From the NCBI GenBank assembly GCA_963806495.1, contig CAWDYA010000008.1:641177-705176 (forward strand): DNA of 64,000 nucleotides, in the 5' to 3' direction. The position numbers were made by a program, and so were the translations under genes. Below, piece by piece: positions 51,939 through 62,010 of this stretch. The stretch comes from CAWDYA01 sp963806495. GTDB taxonomy: Bacteria > Acidobacteriota > Polarisedimenticolia > JACPZX01 > DASXTC01. Under the pieces are notes generated by a model that worked only from the letters and a program-made list of their open reading frames with translations, was not told the DNA's origin and did not search any database. Each line of letters starts with the position of its first letter. Position 1 is the stretch's first letter.

Positions 51939-54620
51939 CTATCGGTCGGCGCGCGCGACGCCGGTGAGACCCTGGGCAAGCATCAGGCTGTCGACCGTAT
52001 CCAGCACCGAGTAGACCAGGCGTGAGCCGTCGGGAGCGACACCGAAGCTCTCGGCGGGCTGCTGGTACTCGAACGGCGACACCGGCCGGCGCGTCGCGAC
52101 CGTGTCACGGCCGGGCACGAACTCCTGTATGTAGATCCCGCGCGCCCCGGTCTCGTCGCTGGCGGTGTAGAGGAACCGCTTTCCATCCGGCATCCAGCGG
52201 GGACGACCGCTGAACCCGCTTCCCGGAAGCTCGATCGGTGTTCCGACCAGTGCGCCGTCCTCGACCCGGGCGATCATCACGCTGCGCAGCTGCGCGCTGG
52301 TGCGGAAGGCGACGTACTTCCCGTCGGGAGAGACATCCGGCGTGCTCCAGCTTCCGGGGACGATTCGCGTTGCATCCTTCCCGTCGGGGCGGATCTTCCA
52401 GATGCCCGGCTGCGCCGGATTGGCGGAGTTGTACACGACCCATGTGCCGTCGGGAGTCATGGTCGGGTTCTCGGCGTCGAAACCATCCTGCGTGAGCTGA
52501 TGCGCCCCCGTCCCGTCGACGGCGCTCATCCAGATCTCGAAGTGGCCGCTTCGGTTCGTACTCCAGAGGATGCTCTCTCCGTCGGGCGAGAATGCAGGAT
52601 CCCAGTCGTCCGCGCTGTCCTCGGTGAGGCGACGGATCGCCCCGCTCTCCGCCGAGAGCTTCCACAGGTCCAGGTTGCCTCCCCCCCGGTTGGAGGAGAA
52701 GAGGATCCACTGGCCGTCGGGCGAGTAGGCCGGCTGCCGGTCGATGCTGTTGCCCCGCGTCAGCCAGCCGGCGGCTCCCGACGCGGTCCCGCCGGCGAGC
52801 GGCACCTGCTTCAGATTCTGCCGGTTGGAGGAGACGCCCATCACCACGCTGCCCGGCCCGAGCAGGTCGAGCACCGACGCGGAGAGCGGCAGCCACATCC
52901 GGATCTCGGCGCGGCCCGAGGCGACGTCCTGCAGGACGATCCTTCCGGAGGCCCAGTCCGATCCGCCGGCTACGAAGGTCTCCGACTGCGCGTACAGCAG
53001 GGCGCGCCCTCCGTCGACCCAGACCGGCGACGACAGCCTCCCGGCAGGGGGCGGCGGCACGAGGGTCTGCGGATCTCCACCGGCCGCCGCAACGAGCAGC
53101 AGCGTGTTGGGCGCGTTCTCCGTCCCGGACTTGACCGCGACAATCCTGCCTCCGTCGGGTGACCAGCGTGGCGCGTTGAGTTGCGCGGTCTTGACGTCGG
53201 CCAGCTCGCGGACTCCCTGGCCCGTGGCCTCGACCGCGCCGATGACGCTCACCGCCGCGCCATCGTCGAGGCGATCCCGGAGGAACACCACGGCGTTGCC
53301 GTCAGGAGACCAGTCGGCGTCGTAGGCGTCATCGACGATCTTGCGCGGCTCGCCGCCCACCACCGGCAGCTTCTGGATGGAGGACGTGCTCCCCTCGACT
53401 CTCGTGAAGAGAACCTGCGACCCGTCGGGCGAGATGCGGGGCTGATGGTCCCCCGGCCCCGAGGTGAGCGCCACTTCGTCGCCGCTGGGGAACTGCTTGA
53501 GCCAGATCTGCGAGCGCCCCTCGTGCACCGAGCTGTACGCGATGAGCCGCCCGTCGCGCGAGGCCGACGGCTCGGCGTCCCGCCCCGAGTAACTGATGTA
53601 ACGGATGGTCGGCGGCACGTAGGGCGCCGGCGCCCAGATTCTCAGCGCGGCGAACCCGCCCGCCGCCAGACCCGCCGCCAGCGCAACGGCAACCAGGATT
53701 GCGGTGCGCCAGCCGGCTCGCGGACGCCTCCTGGCAACAGGCGCCATCGGCGTCATGGACGAGGTGGACCCCGTACTCACGGCATCCAGATGAAAGGCAA
53801 GATCACGCGCGCTCTGGAACCGCTCGGCCGGGTTCTTCTCGAGACAGTGCTCGACGAGTCGCTGCAGCGCCGGCGGGATCTCCTGCGGCACCGAGGCCAG
53901 CCCGGGCGGGTCCTCCTTGAGGATGGCAGACATCGTGTCGGCGGGTGTCTCGCGTGAGAAGGCCCGCTTGCCCGACAGCATCTCGTACAGGATCGACCCG
54001 AAGGCGAACAGGTCGGAGCGCTGGTCGAGCGTCTGGCCGCGCACCTGCTCGGGGGACATGTACCCCATCGTGCCCAGGACGGTTCCCGGCCGGGTGCCCA
54101 TCTCCATCGTGGGCGAGGCCGTGAGGTCGCCCTCGGCGGCGACGCCGACCTTGGCCAGTCCGAAGTCCAGGATCTTGGCGCGGCCGTCATGGGTGATGAA
54201 GATGTTCTCGGGCTTGAGGTCGCGGTGGACGATCCCCTTGTCGTGCGCCGCCGCGAGACCGCGCGCGATCTGGCTCGCGTAGTCGAGAGCCTTGCGCACC
54301 GGCAGCGGCGAGCCGGCGAGCCGCTCTCGCAGCGTCTCGCCCTCGAGCATCTCCGTGACAGAGAATGCCGTCCCCTGCTCCACACCGAAATCGTGGATCG
54401 CCAGGATGTTCGGGTGCGACAGGACCGCCACGGCCCGCGCCTCGCGCTCGAACCGCGCCAGCGCTTCCGCATCGCCGGCCACCCGCGCCGGCAGCACCTT
54501 GATCGCGACCTCGCGGCCCAGACGCGGATCGCGCGCTCGATAGACCTCGCCCATGCCGCCGGCGCCGAGCGGGCCGAGGATCTCGTAGGGACCGAGGCGG
54601 GTCCCGGCAGAAAGGCTCAT
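51939..54620 (-). CDS. Transmembrane Ser/Thr kinase with TolB-type beta-propeller
   Basis: 893 aa from ATG 54620 (MSLSAGTRLGPYEILG). Kinase: GAGGMGEVYRARD, Lys41 (VAIKVLP), HRDLKPENIF with Asp134, DFGLAK with Asp152 and GYMSPEQVRG as the activation-segment end. TM helix about 308-332 (AILVAVALAAGLAAGGFAAL). The exterior is a PD40 propeller with about ten SPDG-type blades (ISPDGSQVLFT, YSPDGQWILFSSN, FSPDGESILWS). Intact, unlike the related gene at 4440. Probably an inner-membrane sensor. Confidence 0.93.
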   Translation of the reverse strand: MSLSAGTRLGPYEILGPLGAGGMGEVYRARDPRLGREVAIKVLPARVAGDAEALARFEREARAVAVLSHPNILAIHDFGVEQGTAFSVTEMLEGETLRERLAGSPLPVRKALDYASQIARGLAAAHDKGIVHRDLKPENIFITHDGRAKILDFGLAKVGVAAEGDLTASPTMEMGTRPGTVLGTMGYMSPEQVRGQTLDQRSDLFAFGSILYEMLSGKRAFSRETPADTMSAILKEDPPGLASVPQEIPPALQRLVEHCLEKNPAERFQSARDLAFHLDAVSTGSTSSMTPMAPVARRRPRAGWRTAILVAVALAAGLAAGGFAALRIWAPAPYVPPTIRYISYSGRDAEPSASRDGRLIAYSSVHEGRSQIWLKQFPSGDEVALTSGPGDHQPRISPDGSQVLFTRVEGSTSSIQKLPVVGGEPRKIVDDAYDADWSPDGNAVVFLRDRLDDGAAVSVIGAVEATGQGVRELADVKTAQLNAPRWSPDGGRIVAVKSGTENAPNTLLLVAAAGGDPQTLVPPPPAGRLSSPVWVDGGRALLYAQSETFVAGGSDWASGRIVLQDVASGRAEIRMWLPLSASVLDLLGPGSVVMGVSSNRQNLKQVPLAGGTASGAAGWLTRGNSIDRQPAYSPDGQWILFSSNRGGGNLDLWKLSAESGAIRRLTEDSADDWDPAFSPDGESILWSTNRSGHFEIWMSAVDGTGAHQLTQDGFDAENPTMTPDGTWVVYNSANPAQPGIWKIRPDGKDATRIVPGSWSTPDVSPDGKYVAFRTSAQLRSVMIARVEDGALVGTPIELPGSGFSGRPRWMPDGKRFLYTASDETGARGIYIQEFVPGRDTVATRRPVSPFEYQQPAESFGVAPDGSRLVYSVLDTVDSLMLAQGLTGVARADR

Positions 54621-54649
54621 AGGCGCGGGATCATAGCAGATCCCGGCAC

Positions 54650-54692
54650 GGGCAAAGAAACGGGGCGGGAAGCCTCCTGACTTCCCGCCCCG
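54650..54692 (-). terminator. Rho-independent terminator of the BNR/ASH gene
   Basis: CGGGGCGGGAAG (54661-54672) pairs perfectly with CTTCCCGCCCCG (54681-54692) around an 8-bp loop. On the minus strand TTTCTTTG follows. Confidence 0.8.
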
Positions 54693-54710
54693 CGAGAACC
54701 GGCAGCCGTG

Positions 54711-57700
54711 CTAGAAGTTGATCGTGATCGTCGGGTTGAACCCGCAGGTGTTCACGTCGAATCCGACCGACTTCTTCACCCTGTGCCCGTTGAGCCGTAT
54801 CACCGCCGTCACCTGGTACGAACCCGGCAACAGCTGGATCGGGTTGCTCACCGTACCGTACTCCTTATGATACTGGAACGGTGTGCAGGGCGCCGTCGGG
54901 ATCACCGTGACAAGCGCCAGGTTGCGCGACTGATCGATCGTGTCGAGCTGGCTCTTGTTCCGGTTGGCGTTGATACGCTGGATCTTGATGCTCTCCACCT
55001 CCGGAACCGGGATCCCGCCCGCCGTCACCAGCACGCGCGCTCCCGTGTTCACTCCCTCACCGCACATCGCCCGTGTCACGTCGGTGGTCGCCATCGTGAT
55101 CGGGTCGGAGAGGTAGGTCACCTTCAGGCTCCCCTGCCGCTCGCGGCCTATCTGGTCCGGGCCGAACACCGTCGCCAGATCGCCGTCTCCCGCGATGTGC
55201 CCCGGCTCCAGGATGATCGGGAACGAGGGCAGACCCGACAGCGAGTACTCCGCCTGGTTGTTCGTCACCTCGAACGACGTGATCGTCAGCGGGCAGGTGC
55301 CCGTGTTCGACACCGGGAAGGGCTCCGGAGTCGTGCACGCGCCCACGGTCTGGTTCACCGTCGGCGGGAACGACTGGTCCGGCGGCACGTCGATCATCGG
55401 CACGGGCACGTTGCCCGTCACCGGCAGGTTGATGACCGGCTGGTCCGGGTCGTCGGTCTGGATCGTGAGGGTGCAGGTCTTCGGCCCCACCGACGTGGGC
55501 GTGAACCGGATCACCACCTGCTGGCACGAATCGTGACTGACCGTCGCCGGGAACGGGTTGTTGACCAGCGTGAAGTCCGTGCACCCCGCGTTCAGCGACA
55601 CCGACGTGACGCTCAGGTCGCACGCACCCACGTTGCACACCGACACCGGTTTCTCCGCCAGCACACCGGCGCACACGTCACCAAACGTCGTCGAGCCCGT
55701 CACACGCACGTCCCCGGGCGGCACGTTGCCGCTCGTGTGCACGATCGTTGCCGGTGACGACGGATCATTGCTGAATATCGTGAAGCTGGCCGACTTGGGC
55801 CCGAGGCTGCTGGGCCTGAACCGGAGCGGAACCTGTATCGAGTCGCCCGGGGCGACGACGAGCGGGTAGTTCAGCACGCCAGCCGGCTGGAACTCCGGCG
55901 AGGAGGATCCAATCGAGGTCACATTCAGACCGCATCCCCCATTGTTGTTGATCGTGAGCGGCAGGTCGCTGAAATCACCGCGACAGACGTCGCCGAAATC
56001 ACCGGCATCCGCGATCGCGGTTGCGATGCTCGGCTCGGACCCGGTCCCGCTCGCCGGCAGCAGCCGCGTGGGCTGGAACGGATCGTCACTGCCGATCTGG
56101 AACGTGGCGGTCCTTCCCCCCGTGCCAGTCGGCTGGAACTGGATGGTGAAGTCGACCTCCTGTCCGGGCGGAATGGTGACGGGTGTTGCCGGGCCCGAGA
56201 TGATGCTGAAGTCGGCGCTCCCGGAGACCCGGATGAAGCTGGAGACGTGAAGGTCGGTCGAGCCGACGTTGAAGAGCTGGATCAGGCGCGTGGCCCTGTC
56301 GCCGACACAGGTCGCGTCGAACCCGAGGTCGCCGTTGATCGCCAGCAGCGGCCCCGTGGCGGCCGTGAGCTCGAAGGTACTCCTGCCGTAGGTGCCCACC
56401 CTCAGCAGCGGCGGGTTCGCACCCGAATCGAGCGCGAGCGCCGTGCTGTCCACCGTGGGCAGGCCCAGGCCGAGCACCTCCCACGTCGCACCCAGGTTGG
56501 CGCTTCTCATGACACCCGCATCGCTCGATACGATGATGGTGTGCGGAGCGGTGCCCGGGTCGATGACGACCGAGTGCAACGGGAGATCCGGGAGATCACC
56601 CGTCGTGCCGCCACCATCCGTGCCGCTGATGTCCGACCAGGTCGACCCGTTGTCGACCGTCCGGAAAACATGCTTCGTCCGGTTGCCGGAAGCGCAGGTC
56701 GCACCGCAGAAACCCGGATACACGACGACCACCTGGTCCGTGTTCGAGGGATCGACCGCGATCCCGGCCACGGCCTGTCCCGGCGCACCGGGGATCGACA
56801 CAGCGGTCCACGTTGAGGCCGAGCCCGCGAGCGCGTTGGCGGTCCGCTGGAGATTCCCGTCCGTCAGTCCGACCCACATGACGTTCGAGTCGATCCTCGC
56901 CTGCGCGATGGCCGAGACGGGCTGGGAGAAGGTGTGCATGGAGGAGAAGTTGCCCCCGTTGTCGGTGCTCTGGTGGACCGTGAAGACGGTCGGGGGTGTG
57001 TTCGCCGCGGTCGCCGCGAACACCGCTGCATACGCGACGCCGCAGCCGGGATCAAAGCTCACCTGCCCGACACTGGAGTTCGCCGGGAAGCCGGATCCTC
57101 CGCCCCAGCCGTTGCCGCCGTTGGTCGTCTGGATGAAACCGCCGTTGTCGTTCCCGATCACGTGGTTCGGGTCGCAGGGATCCACGGCCGTCTGCCCGCC
57201 ATCACCGTCGATGCCGAGATGCCACTCCAGCCCCGAGTCGCCGGCGCGGTGCCCGATCGTTCCCGTGTCCTGCGTCCCGCCGTAGGTGAACATGTTGCTC
57301 GTGTTGTCGCCTCTCCCGATGTCGATCTGGCGGAACAGGTTGGTGGCGATCCCGTCGTTCGGATTCGACCAGGAGCTGCCGCCATTGGCCGACTCATGGA
57401 TCCCGCCGTCCGTCCCGACCCACATTCTCGTGGGCGGTCCGCTGCTGATGTGACTCGCCGGGCTGAAGCGCAGAGCATGATGATCCCAGTGGATCTGGTT
57501 CGCGCTGACGTTGTTGAACGGACCGGCACCGCCGTTTGTAGACAGGTACAGCTCCTGGAACCCGATGTAGACCCGGTTGGCGTCCTGTGGATCCACGCCG
57601 ATCGTCTGGTCGTATCCGCACTGGCAGCCGTTACCGGCCGAGTCGGCGGCGGCCATGCGGGACCAGCTCATACCGCCGTCCGTCGATTCGTACAGCCCCT

Positions 57701-58800
57701 TGTAAGGGTATGGGGCGGGCGGCACCGCCGGTGGTGCCGGCTTCGGCGTCGTGTCCTGTATCGATGCGTAGATCGTCTGGTTGTCGGGGCTGGTCGACTG
57801 CCCGAAGCTGATGTAGCCGAAATTGCTCGTGGGCGCGCCGTTCGACGCGGTGAACAGGTTCGACGACGCCGGGAAAGTCGCGCCCCCGTCGGTCGACCTG
57901 AAGATGCCGCTCCCGGACACGGCCGCGAGAACGGTCGTGGACGGGGACGCGGTGTCGAGATGCAGATCGGAGATGTACCCGCCAAGCACCGACGATCCGT
58001 TGTTGAACGACGGCGCGTTGTTGCCGAACGAAAGGCCCCCGTCCACCGATCGATACAGCCCCTGGTTCGTCGCGACCAGCAGGACATCGGCGGCCGGCAT
58101 GACCATGCGGTTGATGCCCTTGTTCTTCAGAACCGCTCCACCGATCAGGGACCATGTCTCGCCCGCGTCGATCGACTTGTGGATGCCGATAGCCTTGAAG
58201 AACCCGTTGTTGAAGAGGTTCCCGGTGCCCGCGTAGACGATGGACGGGTTGGCCGGATCGAGGACCAGCGCCCCGGTGGACAGCGAATTGAGATAGTCCG
58301 TCTTGGGCGACCAGCTCGTTCCGCCATCGGTCGGATTTCCAGACCCCGCCGTCGTTCGTCGCGATGTAGATCACCTGATCCGTCGCATTGCGCGGATCGA
58401 TCGCGATATCCACCACCTCGCCCGAGTCCGGTCCCGCACCCTGGTAGTTCTGCTCGGCATCGATGATGAGCGGTGCAGGGCCGATCTGGGTCCACTGAAC
58501 GCCTGAGACTCCGCCGGTCAGGCCGGCAGTCTTGCCGATGGTGATGCCGGCGGCGATCGGCATCTGCTTGAACTGCTCGATACCTGCGAGCCACAGATCG
58601 GGCCTCACCTTGCCCGATCGGTCGGCATGCTCACGCAGAAACTCCTGCTCCCGCTTCTCGCGGCGGTCCTTCTCGCCCGCCAGACCCTCGATGGCCTGGC
58701 CGGTTGTGCGGAAGGCTGATTACTGAGTACGGCACACTCGCCAGAAGGAACCACGACGACGCGACGAATACCCGATCAGCACTATGGGTGGCTTGCGCAT
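54711..58800 (-). CDS. Large secreted BNR-repeat protein with four ASH-like domains, three frame breaks near the 5' end
   Basis: The long open frame runs from 58,330 to 54,711. Upstream it continues in other frames: a one-base insertion near 58,333 splits IATNDGGVWKS from TDGGTSWSPKT, and two more breaks near 58,725 and 58,770 join an exported start. ATG 58800, behind AGAGGAG, gives MRKPPIVLI, then VFVASSWFLLASVPYS in the next frame, a good signal peptide in sum. The first 650 residues are BNR/sortilin-like blades (STDGGATFPAS, RTVDNGSTWSD). Four tandem ASH/choice-of-anchor domains follow (LFNVGSTDLHV, SVCNVGACDLSV, VSNTGTCPLTI), then a beta tail. Probably a cell-surface propeller protein. 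Confidence 0.82.
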
Positions 58801-59316
58801 CGACTCCTCTGCCCTCGGAGACCTGATTGTGCGCTCTTCGCACATCGTGTTTGAGCGGCATGTCCTTCAAGCTGAGCCAGGTGGACGCTCCCCGGGATCC
58901 TGAAGGGGCCACGAGGCCCTTCACTACGCTACCGATGCAAACCCGAGCCGATTAGGAAGGACACCTCCCTTGGATTGTCCTCTGACCTGGCGAATCAGCA
59001 GAGATAGCTCGCGCTGTGCGGGACGGAATCGAGATCCACCTGAACGCCGGATCCCAGCACAGCGGATACATGAAGGGACCGGGATACGAGGTGACAGGGT
59101 CTCCGGAGCTACTGGAGGGAATGCCCGTCCGAGGTCGGCAGCACGACCAACCGCCAGCGATGCCGCCACGGCCGGAAACGTCGACGGGACCGCCGGCTCC
59201 CAGTGGCGCCCTCACCGTGTGAGTCCGATATTTTGTGGGAAACCAGATTTGGGTCGGACTTCTCCTCAGTGTGCCAGGAGACTTGTGCCACTCCTGAAAG
59301 GAGAACGATGACATTC
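58801..59316 (+). other. 516-bp gap without a recognisable gene
   Basis: No reading frame with family-like sequence on either strand. A short hairpin (TGAAGGGGCC / GGCCCTTCA, 58901-58923) is the only structure I see. The gap should contain the promoter of the BNR/ASH gene. It lies inside the stretch with many indels, so small genes could be masked. Confidence 0.5.
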
Positions 59317-60249
59317 TCATGAATCATGGATGTCTGAATCCGTCGAGGTTGTTCGGAGCGTCCGCAGGCGTCGCCCATGAAAGCAGGGAGACGGCGTTGA
59401 GGCCGCGTCAGCGTCCCGGCTGCGGCGGAGCTTGATCTCCTGGGGCTGCGTAGTCGTCGGCACCGTCAGCAGCGCCGGGTCGACCGGCTCGTGGTCGACC
59501 TTCCGCAGCGTGATCTCCGAGGCGACTTTGTCACCGTCGTACACGGTGGTACGCACGGGGAACCCCTCCACGGTGCCGTCGTATCGCAGCGCGCCGGCAC
59601 CGGCCTCGGTGACATGGGCGGCCAGGGAACCGACCACGTCGAGCAGCTTCGCGAGATGATTCTGCATCGCCTGGATCGTCTCAATCTCAGCGGGAGCCGC
59701 TTCAATTTCGCATCGGTGGAAGTCCAGCAGCTCGGACTTCTTCACGCCAGTCCTGCATCATGTCGTAGACGCGCGCGGCGTAGCCGGAAATCATCTTCGT
59801 GCCGGATGCCTTGACGAACGTCGAGCGGTTTCGGCGCGTCCCCCGCGCCCAGCGTCTTTTCAGCATCTTCTCGGCCATGGCCCGCTGCTCGGCGGCATCG
59901 CCTCGAGCGACTTCTGCATCTGCGCCATGGCGCCCGAATATCGCGGAGACCAGCCTCATCGAGCATGGCCTCGTCCCAATCGAGAGTACTTCTTCTGCGA
60001 GTCGTCGATGAGCCGCGTGACGACTTCCCGCGAGTCGAACACCATGCGCATCTTCTTCTCTCCGCCCATCACCATTACCGCGTTGTCTCCGGAGAGGCTG
60101 TACTGCATCGTCGAGGTGGATTCCTTGCCGTCCTTGTGGACGACCATGTCGTCGACACCGTTGATGATGTCCGCCCGCGCCGGCCCCAGTGAAGACAGCA
60201 CGACCGCCAGCATGAGCAGTCTGCGTATCGTCGTTCGTCTGGTCCCCAT
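59317..60249 (-). pseudogene. DUF4412-type exported protein, frameshifted several times
   Basis: ATG 60249 gives a signal peptide (TTIRRLLMLAVVLSSLGPARA), then DIINGVDDMVVHKDGKE and MVFDSREVVTRLIDDSQKKYSRL. In another frame come RAMAEKMLKR and GTKMISGYAARVYDM, and in a third KSELLDFHRCE followed by FPVRTTVYDGDKVASEITL. Together these match the DUF4412 layout: exported, about 220 residues, ending in the DGxxVxSExTL strand. At least four indels separate the pieces. Sequence error is likely, as each piece is well conserved. Confidence 0.65.
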
Positions 60250-60280
60250 GGATTGACGCCACGCCGGGATGATATCACCG

Positions 60281-60340
60281 CTACCGCAGCGCGTAGACGT
60301 TGCCGTCCATGCTGCCGAAGAAGTTCGTGCCGTCTCTGTC
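60281..60340 (-). pseudogene. C-terminal fragment of a PQQ-type beta-propeller gene, cut by the junction
   Basis: The frame ends DGTNFFGSMDGNVYALR and a TAG at 60281-60283, the classic last blade of PQQ-like/BamB propellers. Upstream on that strand the frame enters the unrelated eukaryote-like sequence, so only about 18 residues are bacterial. Confidence 0.55.
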
Positions 60341-60577
60341 TTCTTGGGCCTGCATAGAGCTACGTGTGCTTGCTATGCCCGATTCCTGGTGCTGGGAGGC
60401 TGTGTATTCCTCACTGGATGCGATGGGTGTGAAAACCAAGTGCCTGAAACAAATCTCAAAAAGCCGACTATGTGTCATGACAAACAGCTGTTCGCTTACC
60501 CGCATTCCGCTGCCTGTCGCCCTAGCCGAAGATGACTGCCCTCGTTGACCAACCCCACGAGTTCTAACAGGTCGAGC

Positions 60578-60815
60578 GGACATGAACATGAGCTGCACGC
60601 CTGCGGTGCTCACGAACACGAACCCCGCAGCAGTCTGATCCAGCTGCCACTGAAACGCTGGTGCATCTGCTGCACAAGCAGCAGCCAACAAGGATGAAGC
60701 TGGAAACGAGCATCCTTATCGGCCTACAAGCAAAATTAAACTCCTCCTGGATTCTACAGCACCACTGGACAATATGAAAACAGTTTGATTGGGTACTGAA
60801 TATGATTTTGGCAAG
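60578..60815 (+). repeat. Diverged repeat, copy A
   Basis: Shares ordered blocks with 61795-62010: GTGCTCAC, GCACAAGCAGCAGC, AAGGATGAAG, CTCCTCCTGGAT and CACCACTGGACAATATG. Spacing between blocks differs slightly, as in old interspersed repeats. Confidence 0.6.
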
Positions 60816-61794
60816 GATGTGCCCGCACCCGCAGCTCAAAAGCTCACAAAGTGCCCACACGCATCCTGCAGCCATTGCCCTATAAATTGTAAAACCACTG
60901 TTACAGGCAAACAAATCGAGAAAAATAAAAAGCAAGCGTTATCATCATGAAGGTAGACCCTCCTTGAAGTCCTCATCTCCAATTCTTTTTTCATGCATCA
61001 CCCTGCCCCAGCACAAGCAGAAGCACATGAAAAAGGAATGGAAATGCAAAACTACAAAGCAAAAGAGCTCCCAAGCAAGAGGAGGCGCGGCAGACGACAA
61101 AACTTCTCTGACCTTGCATTCTTGGTGACACCGCTCACCACTATGGGGGGCGAGGCGCCTGTGAATGGGTCATCGCTTGCTGACATCGTGCTGAGCAATT
61201 GGCAGTAGAGTAAGCAAAAACATGGAAGGAATTGGAGACATTGAGGTGACAGTGGAGCAGCGGAAATAATTGAAACATTGGACTGCAACCATGCACTAGC
61301 CAATTAACAGGGTGTTCAACAAGCTCAACCACACTAGCATAAGCAGTCTAGCAACTGGTGCAAGCAGTTGCCGCCGGAGACCAGCCTGCGCCCACGCCAT
61401 CGATGGCGAAGACAGCATAGCAACGCGCCTGTGAGAATGGGAAAGTCGATGCCATCTGGTAGGCTTCAGCGTGGGCAAGCCCAAATGGAATACATTGGGG
61501 CAGGTGAACGTGGAAGTTGGCAGTTCAACAAGATACGGCTATGCCAAATTGTTCAAGTTGGTGCTCAAGGCTATCTGTCACCCTGCAATCGACATGATGC
61601 AGACCGCAAATTGTTGAACAAATTGTAGCAAAAAGCAAACTGTTTGGGCAATAGACCCAACACAAGGGCAACTTACAGTTGGAGAGCATGTTCGCACTAG
61701 CAAAAATGGCTTCTGCACCACTTCATTCAGCCAACTACCAACTGGGCGCGGCATTTCGGAGCAAGAGAACATGGACCTGGGCGTGAGTACACAC

Positions 61795-62010
61795 TGCGAG
61801 GTGCTCACCGACACAAACAGCAGCCCGCAGCAATTGAGTGGGTGAGCTATATCAAACTCACCCCTATGCATGCACAAGCAGCAGCACAAGGATGAAGTTG
61901 AAGCGACAAAGAGAAGGGTCCCCATCTTCTTATTATCAGCCTGCGGCAAATCTGACCTCCTCCTGGATACCACACCACTGGACAATATGAAAACGGCTTC
62001 ATTGGGTATG
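61795..62010 (+). repeat. Diverged repeat, copy B
   Basis: Direct-orientation partner of 60578-60815. The longest shared stretch is CCACTGGACAATATGAAAAC. No terminal repeats or coding domain are seen. Confidence 0.6.

Noticed and set aside
60993..61208. 71-codon plus-strand frame
   Set aside because: No family similarity, inside non-coding-looking repeat-bearing DNA.
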